Assembly: GCA_035493955.1 (NCBI GenBank)
Contig: DATJHI010000023.1
Location: 1 to 64,000, forward strand
DNA length: 64,000 bases
Source: NCED01 sp035493955
GTDB taxonomy: Bacteria; Pseudomonadota; Alphaproteobacteria; Caulobacterales; Caulobacteraceae
Reading direction: 5' to 3'
Shown: one piece after another, positions 1 through 8,251 of the stretch
How positions within the stretch are numbered: the first letter of the stretch is position 1
Layout: the number at the start of each line of letters is the position of its first letter
Made by a program: the position numbers and the translations under genes
Notes under the pieces: generated by a model
What the model was told of the DNA's origin: nothing
What the model saw: only the letters and a program-made list of their open reading frames with translations
Databases searched by the model: none

Positions 1-186
1 GCCGAACGCATAGAGCTTTCCGCCCAACACGGTCATCGCCAACTCGTCCCGCGGTTCGGGAAGGTGGGCTTTCATCGACCATGTCCCTTGATCGGCAGCC
101 TTGGCGACCAAGGTTGCTAGCAATCCGGACGTCAGGGCGAAGACGGCCGTAGCGCCGCGCTTCAAAAGCAAAGAACGATCGCTCAT
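1..186 (-). CDS. Kelch-repeat-like exported protein, N-terminus only (runs off the left edge)
   Basis: Only the first 62 codons are in the window. They were read by translating the complement from the ATG at 186-184. The peptide begins with a positively charged stretch, then a hydrophobic segment (about residues 11-30) ending in AKA, which is a plausible signal peptide. It continues with GTWSMKAHLPEPRDE and LGGKLYAFG. A W..... P..R.E...  V.GGKLYA.GG pattern is typical of the first blade of Kelch/galactose-oxidase-like beta-propellers, so an exported Kelch protein is the best guess. A GGAGG ribosome site lies 8 bases before the ATG. The ligand or activity cannot be judged from this fragment. 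Confidence 0.6.
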   Translation of the reverse strand, partial: MSDRSLLLKRGATAVFALTSGLLATLVAKAADQGTWSMKAHLPEPRDELAMTVLGGKLYAFG

Positions 187-375
187 CGGTGATCCTCCAA
201 CCGGTTTGAAGTTAGCGACGCTGTTCGAGGCGGGACAGGTCTTGCGGCCGGCTCGCCGTGATCGTGGAGGCCGATGGGCCGGTCATCAAGCCGGAATGCG
301 GCGCAGGCGCGGAACCAGGCGGCCGACGCTGGCCCCCCTGACTTCTCCGCATTCCGCAAGGGAGGAGGTTTCTTC

Positions 376-426
376 CTGCTCCCCTGTTTACGGGGGAGCT
401 GTCGGCGCAGCCGACTGAGGGGGCGC
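376..426 (+). repeat. GC-rich intergenic repeat, copy 1
   Basis: The unit reads CCTGCTCCCC, a short loop, GGGGGAGCTGTCGGC, GCAGCCGACTGAGGGG. It contains two short hairpins (CTCCCC/GGGGAG and GTCGGC/GCCGAC). Copy 2 (469-535) and copy 3 (about 9503-9556) have the same order of motifs on the opposite strand with point differences. Repeats of this look are common between genes in Caulobacteraceae and are not mobile-element coding units. Confidence 0.5.
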
Positions 427-468
427 TTCCAGTCGTTTTTGGCGGATGGGCTGGGGGGGGTATCGCGG

Positions 469-535
469 CGAGGCCCCCTCCGTCTGCTTCGCAGCCACCT
501 CCCCCGCTTCGCAGGGGAGGAGATTAGGGGCCGGA
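469..535 (-). repeat. GC-rich intergenic repeat, copy 2 (inverted relative to copy 1)
   Basis: Read on the minus strand, this copy has CTCCTCCCCTGCGAAGCG, GGGGAGGTGGC, TGCGAAGCAGACGGAGGGGG. This is the same CTCCCC-loop-GGGGAG hairpin and GGAGGGG end as copy 1. With copy 1 it forms a divergent pair about 40 bp apart, so the intervening DNA could fold into a large cruciform. Confidence 0.5.
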
Positions 536-572
536 GTCAGCTCACGCAGTTCCACAGCTGCTCCAGCACCGC

Positions 573-602
573 CGGAATCTGTCGACGCGGAATCTGTCGA
601 CG
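573..602. repeat. Perfect 15-bp tandem repeat (two units)
   Basis: CGGAATCTGTCGACG occurs twice back to back (573-587 and 588-602), about 120 bp before the secreted protein's start. The two units are identical, which points to a recent slip or duplication. A regulatory role is possible but not shown. Confidence 0.7.
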
Positions 603-724
603 GTATACCTATGTCGAAACGAATGCCGCTACATGTATCCTGTGGACGGATTCGTCTCATTGCTCCGCTCGTGGACGAGAGATGGAGCCCTTGCTACTGT
701 CGCCGCCGTTCTTTGGGGGGATGT

Positions 725-1357
725 ATGTCGAACCGCTTATTGGCTATTAGCCTGATGATCTGGTTATTCGGATCAGGCTACGCTGCCGCTGCAATCAATT
801 TGCAGAAATACTCCGGCTCTGAAAGTGGCCATCTACTGCTGTCTTCATCAGCACCAGTTGGGGCAACTCTCACTATCCGCATTACTCGGCTCGATGCAGA
901 CGGTGAGGGCACGTTTAATATCAGAAACTGCAGGAAAGATCATTTCGAAGAGAAGGCGGATACGCCTATTCGAGGTCAGCCAAAAAGTCTTGAGTTGCTT
1001 CTCGAAAAACGCAATGGATGTATCGTAGACATACCTCTACCTCCCGGAAAGTATGAAATCGAGGAGATTCGGACCAAATTGAATGGTGGGCTAATAAGCT
1101 ATCTCTATCTCTATTCAAAAGAAAAGGGGGCGCCGGGAATCCCATTCGAAATTCGAACGAACCAAGTATTCTACGTGGGTCGCTTTAGCGCAGCCATAAT
1201 GTGGGGAAAAACGCTTGGTGTAAAAACATTCGTGGGCGCAGCTGTTCTGTTGAGCGACGAAAAGAGCGATGATTTTGCAATTGCATCACAGCAGTTTCCC
1301 GCCCTGTCTGCACAGATTGGTACTGCACCCGGCGGCGGTGATATTCAGCTTCCCTGA
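725..1357 (+). CDS. Secreted protein of unknown function, AT-rich relative to neighbours
   Basis: The ATG at 725 follows a GGGGGG ribosome site and gives a 210-residue protein. Its first 23 residues form a clear signal peptide (hydrophobic ISLMIWLFGSG core, AAAA before the likely cleavage site). The mature part has no membrane segment and only two or three cysteines, with a beta-rich pattern (alternating polar and hydrophobic residues). I do not recognise a family. Codon use is clearly different from the rest of the window, with many A/T-ending codons such as ATA, AAA and GAA. This suggests recent acquisition. It sits alone beside repeat-rich DNA. Upstream in-frame codons before 725 run through the repeats and are not counted as coding. 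Confidence 0.7.
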   Translation: MSNRLLAISLMIWLFGSGYAAAAINLQKYSGSESGHLLLSSSAPVGATLTIRITRLDADGEGTFNIRNCRKDHFEEKADTPIRGQPKSLELLLEKRNGCIVDIPLPPGKYEIEEIRTKLNGGLISYLYLYSKEKGAPGIPFEIRTNQVFYVGRFSAAIMWGKTLGVKTFVGAAVLLSDEKSDDFAIASQQFPALSAQIGTAPGGGDIQLP

Positions 1358-1428
1358 AAGGTGATCGGTCTGACGGGGCGGATGGCCCCGCACCGTCAGG
1401 GCGGCTATCGCGGCCAAAGCGAGGGCGA

Positions 1429-1857
1429 ATGGCTGGATTGCATCTTGATCAACGCTTGATCGACGCCGCCATCGATTTCGTCGAGCGGCGCTTCCCCGGC
1501 GAGCCATGGGCCGGGGCGGCCGCCATGTACCTTGACGATGGCGGCATGCTGATCTCCACCGCGCCTGAGGTCGTGAACCACGCTGTGGCCCTGTGCCACG
1601 AAGTGGGCGCGATGTGCGAAGCCTACGCCAAGGACAAGAAGGTCGTTGCGACCGTGTGCGTATCAAGGGCGGAGGACGGACGCTTCGTGATCTTGCCGGC
1701 CTGCGGCGTCTGCCAGGAAAGGCTTTGGTACTGGGGCGGGAATGTTGAGGTGGCCGTCCCGCTTTCCGGCGACAGCACTCAATGGAAGGCCGTGACCTTG
1801 GCCGAGATGGGCCCGCACTATTGGCGGAAACAGGGCGATCCGCGAATTTCGGATTAG
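1429..1857 (+). CDS. Cytidine deaminase-like zinc hydrolase
   Basis: The 142-residue length fits the CDA/blasticidin-S deaminase fold. The C-terminal zinc motif is present as ACGVCQE (about residues 90-96), matching the family's PCxxC box with the proline replaced by alanine. The upstream box reads LCHE (about 56-59), where the family normally has a (C/H)-A-E triad, so the supposed zinc cysteine and catalytic glutamate are kept but the middle residue is histidine. A deaminase acting on a cytidine-like base is the best inference, but the substrate is open. Start ATG 1429 has GAGGG four bases upstream. A hairpin-forming sequence (about 1369-1399) lies between it and the previous gene. Confidence 0.65.
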   Translation: MAGLHLDQRLIDAAIDFVERRFPGEPWAGAAAMYLDDGGMLISTAPEVVNHAVALCHEVGAMCEAYAKDKKVVATVCVSRAEDGRFVILPACGVCQERLWYWGGNVEVAVPLSGDSTQWKAVTLAEMGPHYWRKQGDPRISD

Positions 1858-1936
1858 GACATCGGACGATTTGCGCTGAGAAGGGCCTCGCCATCGGCGG
1901 CGTCGATCTCGGAAGGTCGGTGAGGACCCGATCTTG

Positions 1937-3094
1937 TCACTGCCGCCCCCCCGATGGCGCGTCCGCAACGGATGTCCTTTCGATTTCGGCCCTCAGCAAG
2001 CTCAAGTGATAGAGATGGCCGGGCGCGCCAGGTTCGGCGCCCTCCAGTCGGACGACGAAACGTGAGGCGTTGATCGTGCGGGCCAACTGATTGGTGATCG
2101 GCCAAGGGCCTGGCTTTACCGGTTCGTCCTTGAGGTTTGGGTCGGCTTGGCGAAGGCGGGCCACCACGTCGCGGAATGTGGCGTCGACCGGCAGATCCTC
2201 GGCGATCACCTGGCACTTGCCAGGTCCGAGTTCGGCCAAGAGCACGCGGGCGCCGTAAAAGTTCGTGGTCCACACCTTCGTCCGCGGATCCTGGAAAGGA
2301 CCCCGTTCCGCCGGCATCGCCGGACGCAGGTTGGACCGGATTTCCGACGGAAGGCCCTCCACGTCGCTATCATGTTCGCGGCTGAAGAGGCACCGCGCGA
2401 CGTTCAGATAGAACCACTCGGCCGCCAGCGCCTTGGTCAGCACGGTGGGTGGCTTGGCGCCCTTCGCGGCCAATTGCGCCTCCGAGCGTTCGCCGATCGC
2501 GGTTGCGTTGAAATACTCAAGGACCATCGCCAGCATCCGGGGATCCGTTTTCGGATCGATCCCCAGTCTCCGCTCGAACGGAAGTAAGTCTTTCAGCTCA
2601 GACTTGGTCGCCGGGCTGGCCGGATCGAGGAAGTCGGCGGCGACTTTGTAGAACGGCGCCTTCTCATCAGAAGCGGCAGCCTTCCACGCCGCGTCCAGAC
2701 GCTGCTGGCTGATGGCGAATTCGGTTCCGATATAGATGGCCTTACCCATGCGGAAAAACGCCGCGACCGTCGCGCCCACCAGGGCGCCGTCGGACGCCGA
2801 ATACGGCTGACCCGTGCAACGGGAAGCCGCTGCGGCGGCGCCGACGCGAATGTCTTCGGGGATCTCGCTATGGCCCTCCTCGATCGCCTTGATGAAGGCG
2901 ATCCGTTTGTCGGCCGGTATCCGCTGGAGGACGCATCCGCCGACCCCATCGGGCGTCAGGATCAGGTCGCGCGTCGCGGCCAAACGCTCCGCCTGACTGG
3001 GGTTCGGACGGGAAGTCTGACCCCAAGCCCCAATGGGAAGAAGAGTCGAACCGGTCAGAAAAAGGGTAAGCGCAACGACAGGACCAGAACGCAT
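1937..3094 (-). CDS. Exported protein of unknown function (385 aa)
   Basis: The start chosen is the ATG at 3094, which has AGGAG eight bases upstream and opens a clean signal peptide (MRSGPVVALTLFLTG, cleavage near GAWGQ). A longer frame upstream lacks such signals. The mature protein is soluble and mixed alpha-helical. It has a cysteine-containing segment GGCVLQRI near residue 55, ASRCTGQP near 95 and ARCLFSR near 250. No transmembrane helix or catalytic motif is recognisable. It stands alone, convergent with the deaminase-like gene. Periplasmic location is inferred from the signal peptide only. Confidence 0.65.
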   Translation of the reverse strand: MRSGPVVALTLFLTGSTLLPIGAWGQTSRPNPSQAERLAATRDLILTPDGVGGCVLQRIPADKRIAFIKAIEEGHSEIPEDIRVGAAAAASRCTGQPYSASDGALVGATVAAFFRMGKAIYIGTEFAISQQRLDAAWKAAASDEKAPFYKVAADFLDPASPATKSELKDLLPFERRLGIDPKTDPRMLAMVLEYFNATAIGERSEAQLAAKGAKPPTVLTKALAAEWFYLNVARCLFSREHDSDVEGLPSEIRSNLRPAMPAERGPFQDPRTKVWTTNFYGARVLLAELGPGKCQVIAEDLPVDATFRDVVARLRQADPNLKDEPVKPGPWPITNQLARTINASRFVVRLEGAEPGAPGHLYHLSLLRAEIERTSVADAPSGGRQ

Positions 3095-3296
3095 GCAGCC
3101 ATCTCCTGCTTGGACTTCCGTTGTCGATGTCGGGGGGCGCCAATATCTGGCGCCCCGCATTCCCCTCAAGGCGAGGCGCGTTTCTTTATTGTTGGCCACC
3201 AGGTTATTCTATTTGGGCAATACGACAATCCACCGGTCGAGGCGCAGGTCCGGATCGGGCTCTGTTGCGGAGCCCGTTGGCGCCGCGGCCAGCGTG

Positions 3297-4283
3297 TCAG
3301 TCCACACAGGTCCACAACTGGTCCAGCACCGGCCGGCGGGTCGCCGCATAGCCGAGGTGGTGGTTGGCGCCGCGCGCCTTGCCCAGGAAGCGGGTCGCGG
3401 CGGTTCCGTCCGGGCCCAGCAGGGCGTCGAACCCGAACAGGGGCGCGAAGCCCGCCGCAAGGGCGGCGGCGAACAGGCGCCGGTTGAAGGCCTTGTGCAG
3501 GGCCGTGCGCTCCGCCAGCGAGGGCAGCTCCAGCCGGGCGAGGCCCTCGGCCAGGGCCTTGGGATCGGCCGGGCCGTGCAGGGCGGCGATGTGGGCGTTG
3601 ACGTAGCCCTTGCGCCAGGCGGCGTCGGAGAGGGCGGGGGGGAAGAGCCCGGCCACCCGCGCGTGGGGACGCAAGGCCGGAGGCGTGACCATAGCCAGGA
3701 AGGCGAGGTAGCGGGCGATGGTCTCGTCGGCGAAAGCCTCGAAGGCCTTGCCGTCGAAGGCGACGGCTCCGGTCTCCAGCCGCTTGAAGGCGAAGACGAA
3801 TTCGACGTCCACCTGGCCGAACTTGAACACCACCGGCATGGGCGTGGAGGCCAGGGTGTCGAGGAAGGCGCGGACCCTGGCGCCGGCCCCGCTGGCGGCC
3901 TCAGGATTGTCCAGCCCGCGCGCCGAGGCGCCGGTGCAGAGCAGATGTAGCGGCAGCATCCACCGCTCGCCGCGCCAGGCCCGCCGGACCAGCTGGGCCG
4001 AATGGCTGTCGCCCACCACGGCGATGGGGGCGGCGCCCCGGGCGCGCTGAGCGGCGACCAGGGCGAGCGCGCGGCCCCGCCGCTCGCCCACGGCCTCGCC
4101 GAGTTCGCCGGCGATGGCCAGGGCCGCCAGATCCAACGGTGGAAGCGGCAGGGGGCGGCTAAAGGCCGTCCGCACCATCCATTCGGCGGGCGAGGGCTGG
4201 CGGACCAGGGCGTCGGCCAGGGCCGCGCGCACGGCGGTCCGGGCGCGTTCGGTCAGCGAACCGGGGCTGTCTTCCGCCGGCAT
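3297..4283 (-). CDS. SGNH-hydrolase-like cytosolic protein
   Basis: This 328-residue protein has VVGDSHSAQL near residue 90, which resembles SGNH block I (GDS plus a following H in place of L). It has a GQVDVEF segment near 155 where block III would have GxND, and a late histidine pair (ANHHLGY, near 308) where the catalytic D-x-x-H block V would fall. There is no signal peptide. It lies 6 bp downstream of hemB on the same strand and is probably cotranscribed, though no link to haem synthesis is obvious. The SGNH assignment is a motif-level inference. Activity could be an esterase or it could be a non-enzymatic member. Confidence 0.5.
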   Translation of the reverse strand: MPAEDSPGSLTERARTAVRAALADALVRQPSPAEWMVRTAFSRPLPLPPLDLAALAIAGELGEAVGERRGRALALVAAQRARGAAPIAVVGDSHSAQLVRRAWRGERWMLPLHLLCTGASARGLDNPEAASGAGARVRAFLDTLASTPMPVVFKFGQVDVEFVFAFKRLETGAVAFDGKAFEAFADETIARYLAFLAMVTPPALRPHARVAGLFPPALSDAAWRKGYVNAHIAALHGPADPKALAEGLARLELPSLAERTALHKAFNRRLFAAALAAGFAPLFGFDALLGPDGTAATRFLGKARGANHHLGYAATRRPVLDQLWTCVD

Positions 4284-4289
4284 CCGGTC

Positions 4290-5291
4290 CTAGGCGCCGA
4301 GCAGGCGGGCGGCGCGGGGGGCGAAATAGGTGATGACTCCGGCGCAACCGGCTCTTTTGAAAGAGGAAAGCGCTTCCATGATCGCGCGCTCCTCCTCGAT
4401 CCAGCCGTTCTGGGCGGCGGCCATCAGCATCGCGTACTCGCCGGACACCTGGTAGGCGAAGGTCGGCATGGCGAAGGCCTCCACCACCCGGCGGACGATG
4501 TCGAGGTAGGGCATCCCCGGCTTGACCATGACCATGTCGGCGCCCTCGGCGATGTCGAGGGCCACCTCGCGCAGGGCCTCCTCGGTGTTGCCGGGGTCCA
4601 TCTGGTAGGTCTTCTTGTCCCCCGACAGGGCCTTGGCCGAGCCGATGGCGTCGCGATAGGGGCCGTAGAAAGCGGACGCGTACTTGGCCGCATAGGCCAT
4701 GATCAGGGTGTCCTGCAGCCCCTCCGCCTCCAGGGCCTTGCGCAGGGCGCCGACGCGCCCGTCCATCATGTCCGAGGGGGCGAGGATGTCGCAGCCGGCG
4801 CGGGCCTGCATCAGCCCCTGCTCGACCAGGCGCTCCAGGGTGGGGTCGTTGAGGATGCGCCCGCCTTCCAAGAGGCCGTCGTGGCCGTGGTCGGTGTAGG
4901 GATCGAGCGCCACGTCGCACATGATCCCGACCTCGGGGGCGGCGTCCTTCATCGCCTTGACCGCGCGGGCGATCAGGCCGTCGGGGTCGGCGGCGGCGCT
5001 GCCGCGGGCGTCCTTCCGCTCGCCGTCGATATAGGGGAACACCGCGATCGCCGGGATGCTGAGGGCGCGGGCCTCGCGGGCGGCCTCGGCCGCGCGGGCG
5101 ACGGAGAGGCGCGGGCTTCCCGGCATGGAGCGGATCGGGATCTCCGGCTCGGGCCCGTCGTGGACCACCATCGACCAGATCAGGTCGGAGGGGGCGAGCA
5201 CGGTCTCGCGCACCAGCCGGCGCACCCAGTCGGCCTGGCGGAGGCGCCGGGGGCGCAGGTGCGGATAGGCCGCGAGGGGGGCTTTGGTCAT
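4290..5291 (-). CDS. hemB: Delta-aminolevulinic acid dehydratase (porphobilinogen synthase)
   Basis: HemB condenses two 5-aminolevulinate molecules to porphobilinogen in the cytosol. The 333-residue length is normal. Both active-site lysines are visible: Lys203 in YAAKYASAFYGP and Lys257 in MVMVKPGMPYLD. The metal segment reads CDVALDPYTDHGHDG (125-139). The cysteines of the zinc type are replaced by aspartates, as in the Asp-rich Mg2+-using enzymes of alphaproteobacteria and plants. Start ATG 5291 is preferred over an upstream in-frame extension because the N-terminus from there matches the family. hemA, which makes its substrate, lies 3 kb away on the other strand. Confidence 0.95.
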   Translation of the reverse strand: MTKAPLAAYPHLRPRRLRQADWVRRLVRETVLAPSDLIWSMVVHDGPEPEIPIRSMPGSPRLSVARAAEAAREARALSIPAIAVFPYIDGERKDARGSAAADPDGLIARAVKAMKDAAPEVGIMCDVALDPYTDHGHDGLLEGGRILNDPTLERLVEQGLMQARAGCDILAPSDMMDGRVGALRKALEAEGLQDTLIMAYAAKYASAFYGPYRDAIGSAKALSGDKKTYQMDPGNTEEALREVALDIAEGADMVMVKPGMPYLDIVRRVVEAFAMPTFAYQVSGEYAMLMAAAQNGWIEEERAIMEALSSFKRAGCAGVITYFAPRAARLLGA

Positions 5292-5454
5292 GACCGCTCC
5301 TTCGCCCGCCGCCTTAGGCCCGTTGGGGGCGGGCTGACAAGGGGCGTGGACGCGCGGCCCGGGAACGCGGGGATTTCGCGGATAGGCCGCCGCCCAGCTT
5401 GACGCCGCCCGGCTACGCTGGCCAGCCTCCCCAGCCGCCGCTTCAGGAGCCCGC

Positions 5455-6504
5455 ATGAGCGATCCCAACACCGCCTCCGTGATCGTCGGCGCCGAGGGCC
5501 GCGTCGGCCGGCTGACCCTGAACCGGCCCCAGGTCCTGCACGCCCTGAACCTCAAGATGTGCCAGGCGATGACCGAGGCGCTGCTGGCCTGGCGGGACGA
5601 CCCCGCGGTCGAGGCGGTGATGATCGACCACGCGGGCCCGCGGGGGTTCTGCGCCGGAGGCGACATCCGCGCCGTCGCCGCCGGCGACGCGGCGGCGGCG
5701 GCCGACTTCTTCCGCGCCGAATACCGGCTGAACGTCCTGCTCTACCGCTATCCCAAGCCGGTGGTCGCGGTGATGGACGGGATCGCCATGGGCGGGGGCC
5801 TGGGCCTGGCCTGGCCCTGCCGCTACCGGGTGGCGACCGAGCGCACCCTGGTCGCCATGCCCGAAAGCGCCATCGGGCTTTTTCCCGACGTCGGCATGGG
5901 CTGGCGGCTGACGCAGATGCCCGACGGCATCGGCCTGTGGTTCGCCCTGACCGGCGCCCGGCTCGGCCCCGCCGACGCCCTGCTGGTGGGCCTGGCCACC
6001 GACTATGTCCCCAGCGAGGGCCTGGAGGCGCTGAAGGCCGGGATCGTGGCCGACCCCGCCGGGATCGAGGCGCTGCTCACCGAACTGGAGGGCGACGCGG
6101 GCGAGCCGCCGCTCGGCCGGATCCAGGACGACATCGCCCGCCTGTTCGGCAGGGAGAGCGTGGCGGCGATCATGGCCGCCCTGGAGGCCGACGGCTCGCC
6201 CTGGGCCGCCGAGCAACTGGCCGCGCTGAAGGCCGCTTCGCCGACCACCCTGGCGGTCGGCTTCCGCCAACTCGCCGCCGGCGCCTGTTCGCCGAGCCTC
6301 GAGGACGAGATGCGGACCGAATTCCGCCTCGCGGTGCGCATCGCGGCCAGCCACGACTTCCGCGAAGGGGTGCGCGCGCTGCTGGTCGACAAGGATCGCC
6401 GGCCCCGCTGGAGCCCGGCCGAGGTCGCCGGGGTGGAGCAGGCCCGGCTCGACGCCCTGTTCGCGCCCCTTTCCGATGCGCAGGAGTGGACGCCGCTGAC
6501 GTAA
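5455..6504 (+). CDS. 3-hydroxyisobutyryl-CoA hydrolase (enoyl-CoA hydratase/isomerase family)
   Basis: This 349-residue crotonase-fold protein carries the hydrolase-type signatures GFCAGGDIR (about 63-71), PESAIGLFPDVG (about 139-150) and the late VDKDRRPRWSP block (near 318), which separate HIBYL-CoA hydrolases from true enoyl-CoA hydratases. In valine catabolism it frees 3-hydroxyisobutyrate from its CoA ester. mmsA, the last step of that pathway, begins at 63.2 kb in the same window but is not linked. ATG 5455 has AGGAG five bases upstream. It reads divergently from hemB. Confidence 0.88.
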   Translation: MSDPNTASVIVGAEGRVGRLTLNRPQVLHALNLKMCQAMTEALLAWRDDPAVEAVMIDHAGPRGFCAGGDIRAVAAGDAAAAADFFRAEYRLNVLLYRYPKPVVAVMDGIAMGGGLGLAWPCRYRVATERTLVAMPESAIGLFPDVGMGWRLTQMPDGIGLWFALTGARLGPADALLVGLATDYVPSEGLEALKAGIVADPAGIEALLTELEGDAGEPPLGRIQDDIARLFGRESVAAIMAALEADGSPWAAEQLAALKAASPTTLAVGFRQLAAGACSPSLEDEMRTEFRLAVRIAASHDFREGVRALLVDKDRRPRWSPAEVAGVEQARLDALFAPLSDAQEWTPLT

Positions 6505-6567
6505 GGGGTATGGCTAATCAACTTCGAAGGCCCGCGATGCAACAGCGGGCGATGTGGGAGGTCTGAC

Positions 6568-7320
6568 GTGAAGTCCAAATCGGCTTTGATTCCGGCGCTC
6601 GGCCTGGCGGCGACCCTGTTGGGCGGCGCGGCCCTCGCCCAGGTCTCCTTCGCCATTTCCGCCGCGGTCGCCGACGCCGGCCGCCCCGACGCCGACAAGG
6701 CCCGCGACCCCGACCGCAAGCCGACCCAGACCGTGGCCCTGACCGGAATGAAACCGGGCGACAAGGTCGCCGACCTGCTGCCCGGCGGCGGCTACTACAC
6801 CCGCATCTTCGCCCGAGTAGTCGGTCCCACCGGCAAGGTCTACGCCGTGGTCCCCGACGCCCCGCCGCCGAACGCCCAGCGGGCCCAGGCCTTCGCCGAC
6901 GCCATGAAGGCCTACCCCAACGTGACCATCGTCAGCGGTCCGATCACCGCCTTCAAGCCGGCGGAAAAGCTGGACGTGGTCTGGACCTCGGAGAACTACC
7001 ACGACCTCAGGAACCCCAATTTCGGGGCGCAGAACATGGCCGCCTTCAACAAGATGGTGTTCGACGCCCTGAGGCCGGGGGGCGTGTTCTATATCGAGGA
7101 CCACGCCGCCGCCGCCGGCGCCGGGGACACGGTCACGGGCACGCTGCATCGGATCGATCCGGCCACGGTGAAAAAGGAGGTGGAGGCCGCCGGCTTCCGC
7201 CTCGAACTGCAGAGCGACATTCTGGCCAACCGCGAAGACCCGCACACCGCCGCGTCCAGCGACGCCGCGATCCGCGGCAAGACCGACAAACTGGTGATGA
7301 AGTTCCGCAAGCCTCGCTGA
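6568..7320 (+). CDS. Exported methyltransferase-like protein, copy 1
   Basis: This 250-residue protein with a signal peptide (hydrophobic residues 5-23, LAQ cleavage) belongs to the family of predicted methyltransferases with an N-terminal export signal. The Rossmann glycine loop is DLLPGGGYYTRI (69-80), and the motif-IV/post-IV region has WTSENYHD. The acidic residue that normally opens SAM motif I is displaced here (LLPGGG, compared with ELGSGGG in its neighbour). GTG start 6568 has GGGAGGT six bases before it. It is paired with a paralogue 26 bp downstream and probably cotranscribed with it. Export makes a SAM-dependent role puzzling, and no substrate can be named. Confidence 0.75.
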   Translation: MKSKSALIPALGLAATLLGGAALAQVSFAISAAVADAGRPDADKARDPDRKPTQTVALTGMKPGDKVADLLPGGGYYTRIFARVVGPTGKVYAVVPDAPPPNAQRAQAFADAMKAYPNVTIVSGPITAFKPAEKLDVVWTSENYHDLRNPNFGAQNMAAFNKMVFDALRPGGVFYIEDHAAAAGAGDTVTGTLHRIDPATVKKEVEAAGFRLELQSDILANREDPHTAASSDAAIRGKTDKLVMKFRKPR

Positions 7321-7346
7321 CCCGCCCCATCCGCCGGGAGACCGAC

Positions 7347-8084
7347 ATGACCCGCTCCTTCGCCGCCGCCGCCGCCTTTGCGGCCCTGCTGCTGTCCACC
7401 GCCGGAGCCCATGCCGCTGCGCCGGCGCCCATCGCCGCCGCCGTGGCCGACCCCGGCCGCCCGGCGGCGGACACCGCCCGCGACGCCGCCCGCAAGCCGG
7501 CCGACGTCCTCGCCTTCGCCGGCGTCAAGCCGGGCATGGTGGTGGCGGAGCTGGGCTCGGGCGGCGGCTACTACACCCGCATCCTGTCCAAGGCGGTCGG
7601 TCCCCAGGGCAAGGTGTTCGCGGTGGCGACCAGGGGCCAGGCGGCCCGGCCCGGCGGCCTGGACGCCCTCAACGCCATCGCGGCCGCCTATCCCAACGTG
7701 ACCGTGGTCACCGTCCCCGATCTGGCGAGCATCATGCTGCCGGAGAAGGCCGACCTGTTCTGGACCACCGAGAACTACCACGACTTCCACAATGGCCCGG
7801 CGGCCAACGTCCCGGGCATGGACAAGGCGGTGTTCGACAATCTGAAGGCCGGCGGCGTCTTCTACGTCGAAGACCACAGCGCCGCCCCCGGCGCCGGCCT
7901 GGAGGCGGCGGCCAAGTTCCACCGCATGGACGAGGCCGTGGCCAAGACCGAGCTCCTGGCCGCCGGCTTCAAGATCGACGGCGAGGGCGACCTGCTGCGC
8001 AACCCGAACGACAACCGCGCGACGTCCAACAGCGAGGCCGGGCATTTTGTCACCGACCGCTTCATGCTCCGGCTGAAGAAATAG
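7347..8084 (+). CDS. Exported methyltransferase-like protein, copy 2
   Basis: This 245-residue paralogue of the preceding gene has the same layout: signal peptide (cleavage near AHA, residue 23), the AVADPGRP block, SAM-loop-like AELGSGGGYYTRI (67-79), FWTTENYHDFH and a YVEDHSAAPGAG segment. It keeps a more canonical motif I (acidic residue followed by GxGGG) than copy 1. The tandem arrangement and shared blocks indicate a local duplication followed by divergence. A GGGAG ribosome site lies 6-8 bases before ATG 7347. Confidence 0.75.
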   Translation: MTRSFAAAAAFAALLLSTAGAHAAAPAPIAAAVADPGRPAADTARDAARKPADVLAFAGVKPGMVVAELGSGGGYYTRILSKAVGPQGKVFAVATRGQAARPGGLDALNAIAAAYPNVTVVTVPDLASIMLPEKADLFWTTENYHDFHNGPAANVPGMDKAVFDNLKAGGVFYVEDHSAAPGAGLEAAAKFHRMDEAVAKTELLAAGFKIDGEGDLLRNPNDNRATSNSEAGHFVTDRFMLRLKK

Positions 8085-8251
8085 GGCCTCGGTCCACGCC
8101 TTCCGAAGGGGAAGGGGGCCTTCCGGCCACGATCCCGCCGGGGTTTGTGCGGGACGGGGGGGCCGCCTACGTATTACCCTCTAGTGGACGAACCCGGCGA
8201 TTTGCGCCAGAACGCCCGCGGTTTGGAAGTTTGAAGGACCGTCGCCGCACC

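Larger units (their letters stand above)
187..724. other. Long intergenic region with inverted repeat copies and a 15-bp tandem repeat
   Basis: This 538-bp stretch between the Kelch-like gene and the secreted protein contains no convincing gene. It holds two oppositely oriented copies of a GC-rich intergenic repeat (about 376-426 and 469-535), whose relative is also present near 9.5 kb, and a perfect 15-bp tandem duplication at 573-602. Open frames across it are by-products of GC-rich composition and change frame without start signals. Promoters for both flanking genes must lie here, but I see no clear -35/-10 pair. Confidence 0.5.

Noticed and set aside
446..724. N-terminal extension of the secreted protein through the repeat region
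   Set aside because: The frame is open but passes through intergenic repeats. The signal peptide and ribosome site place the start at 725.
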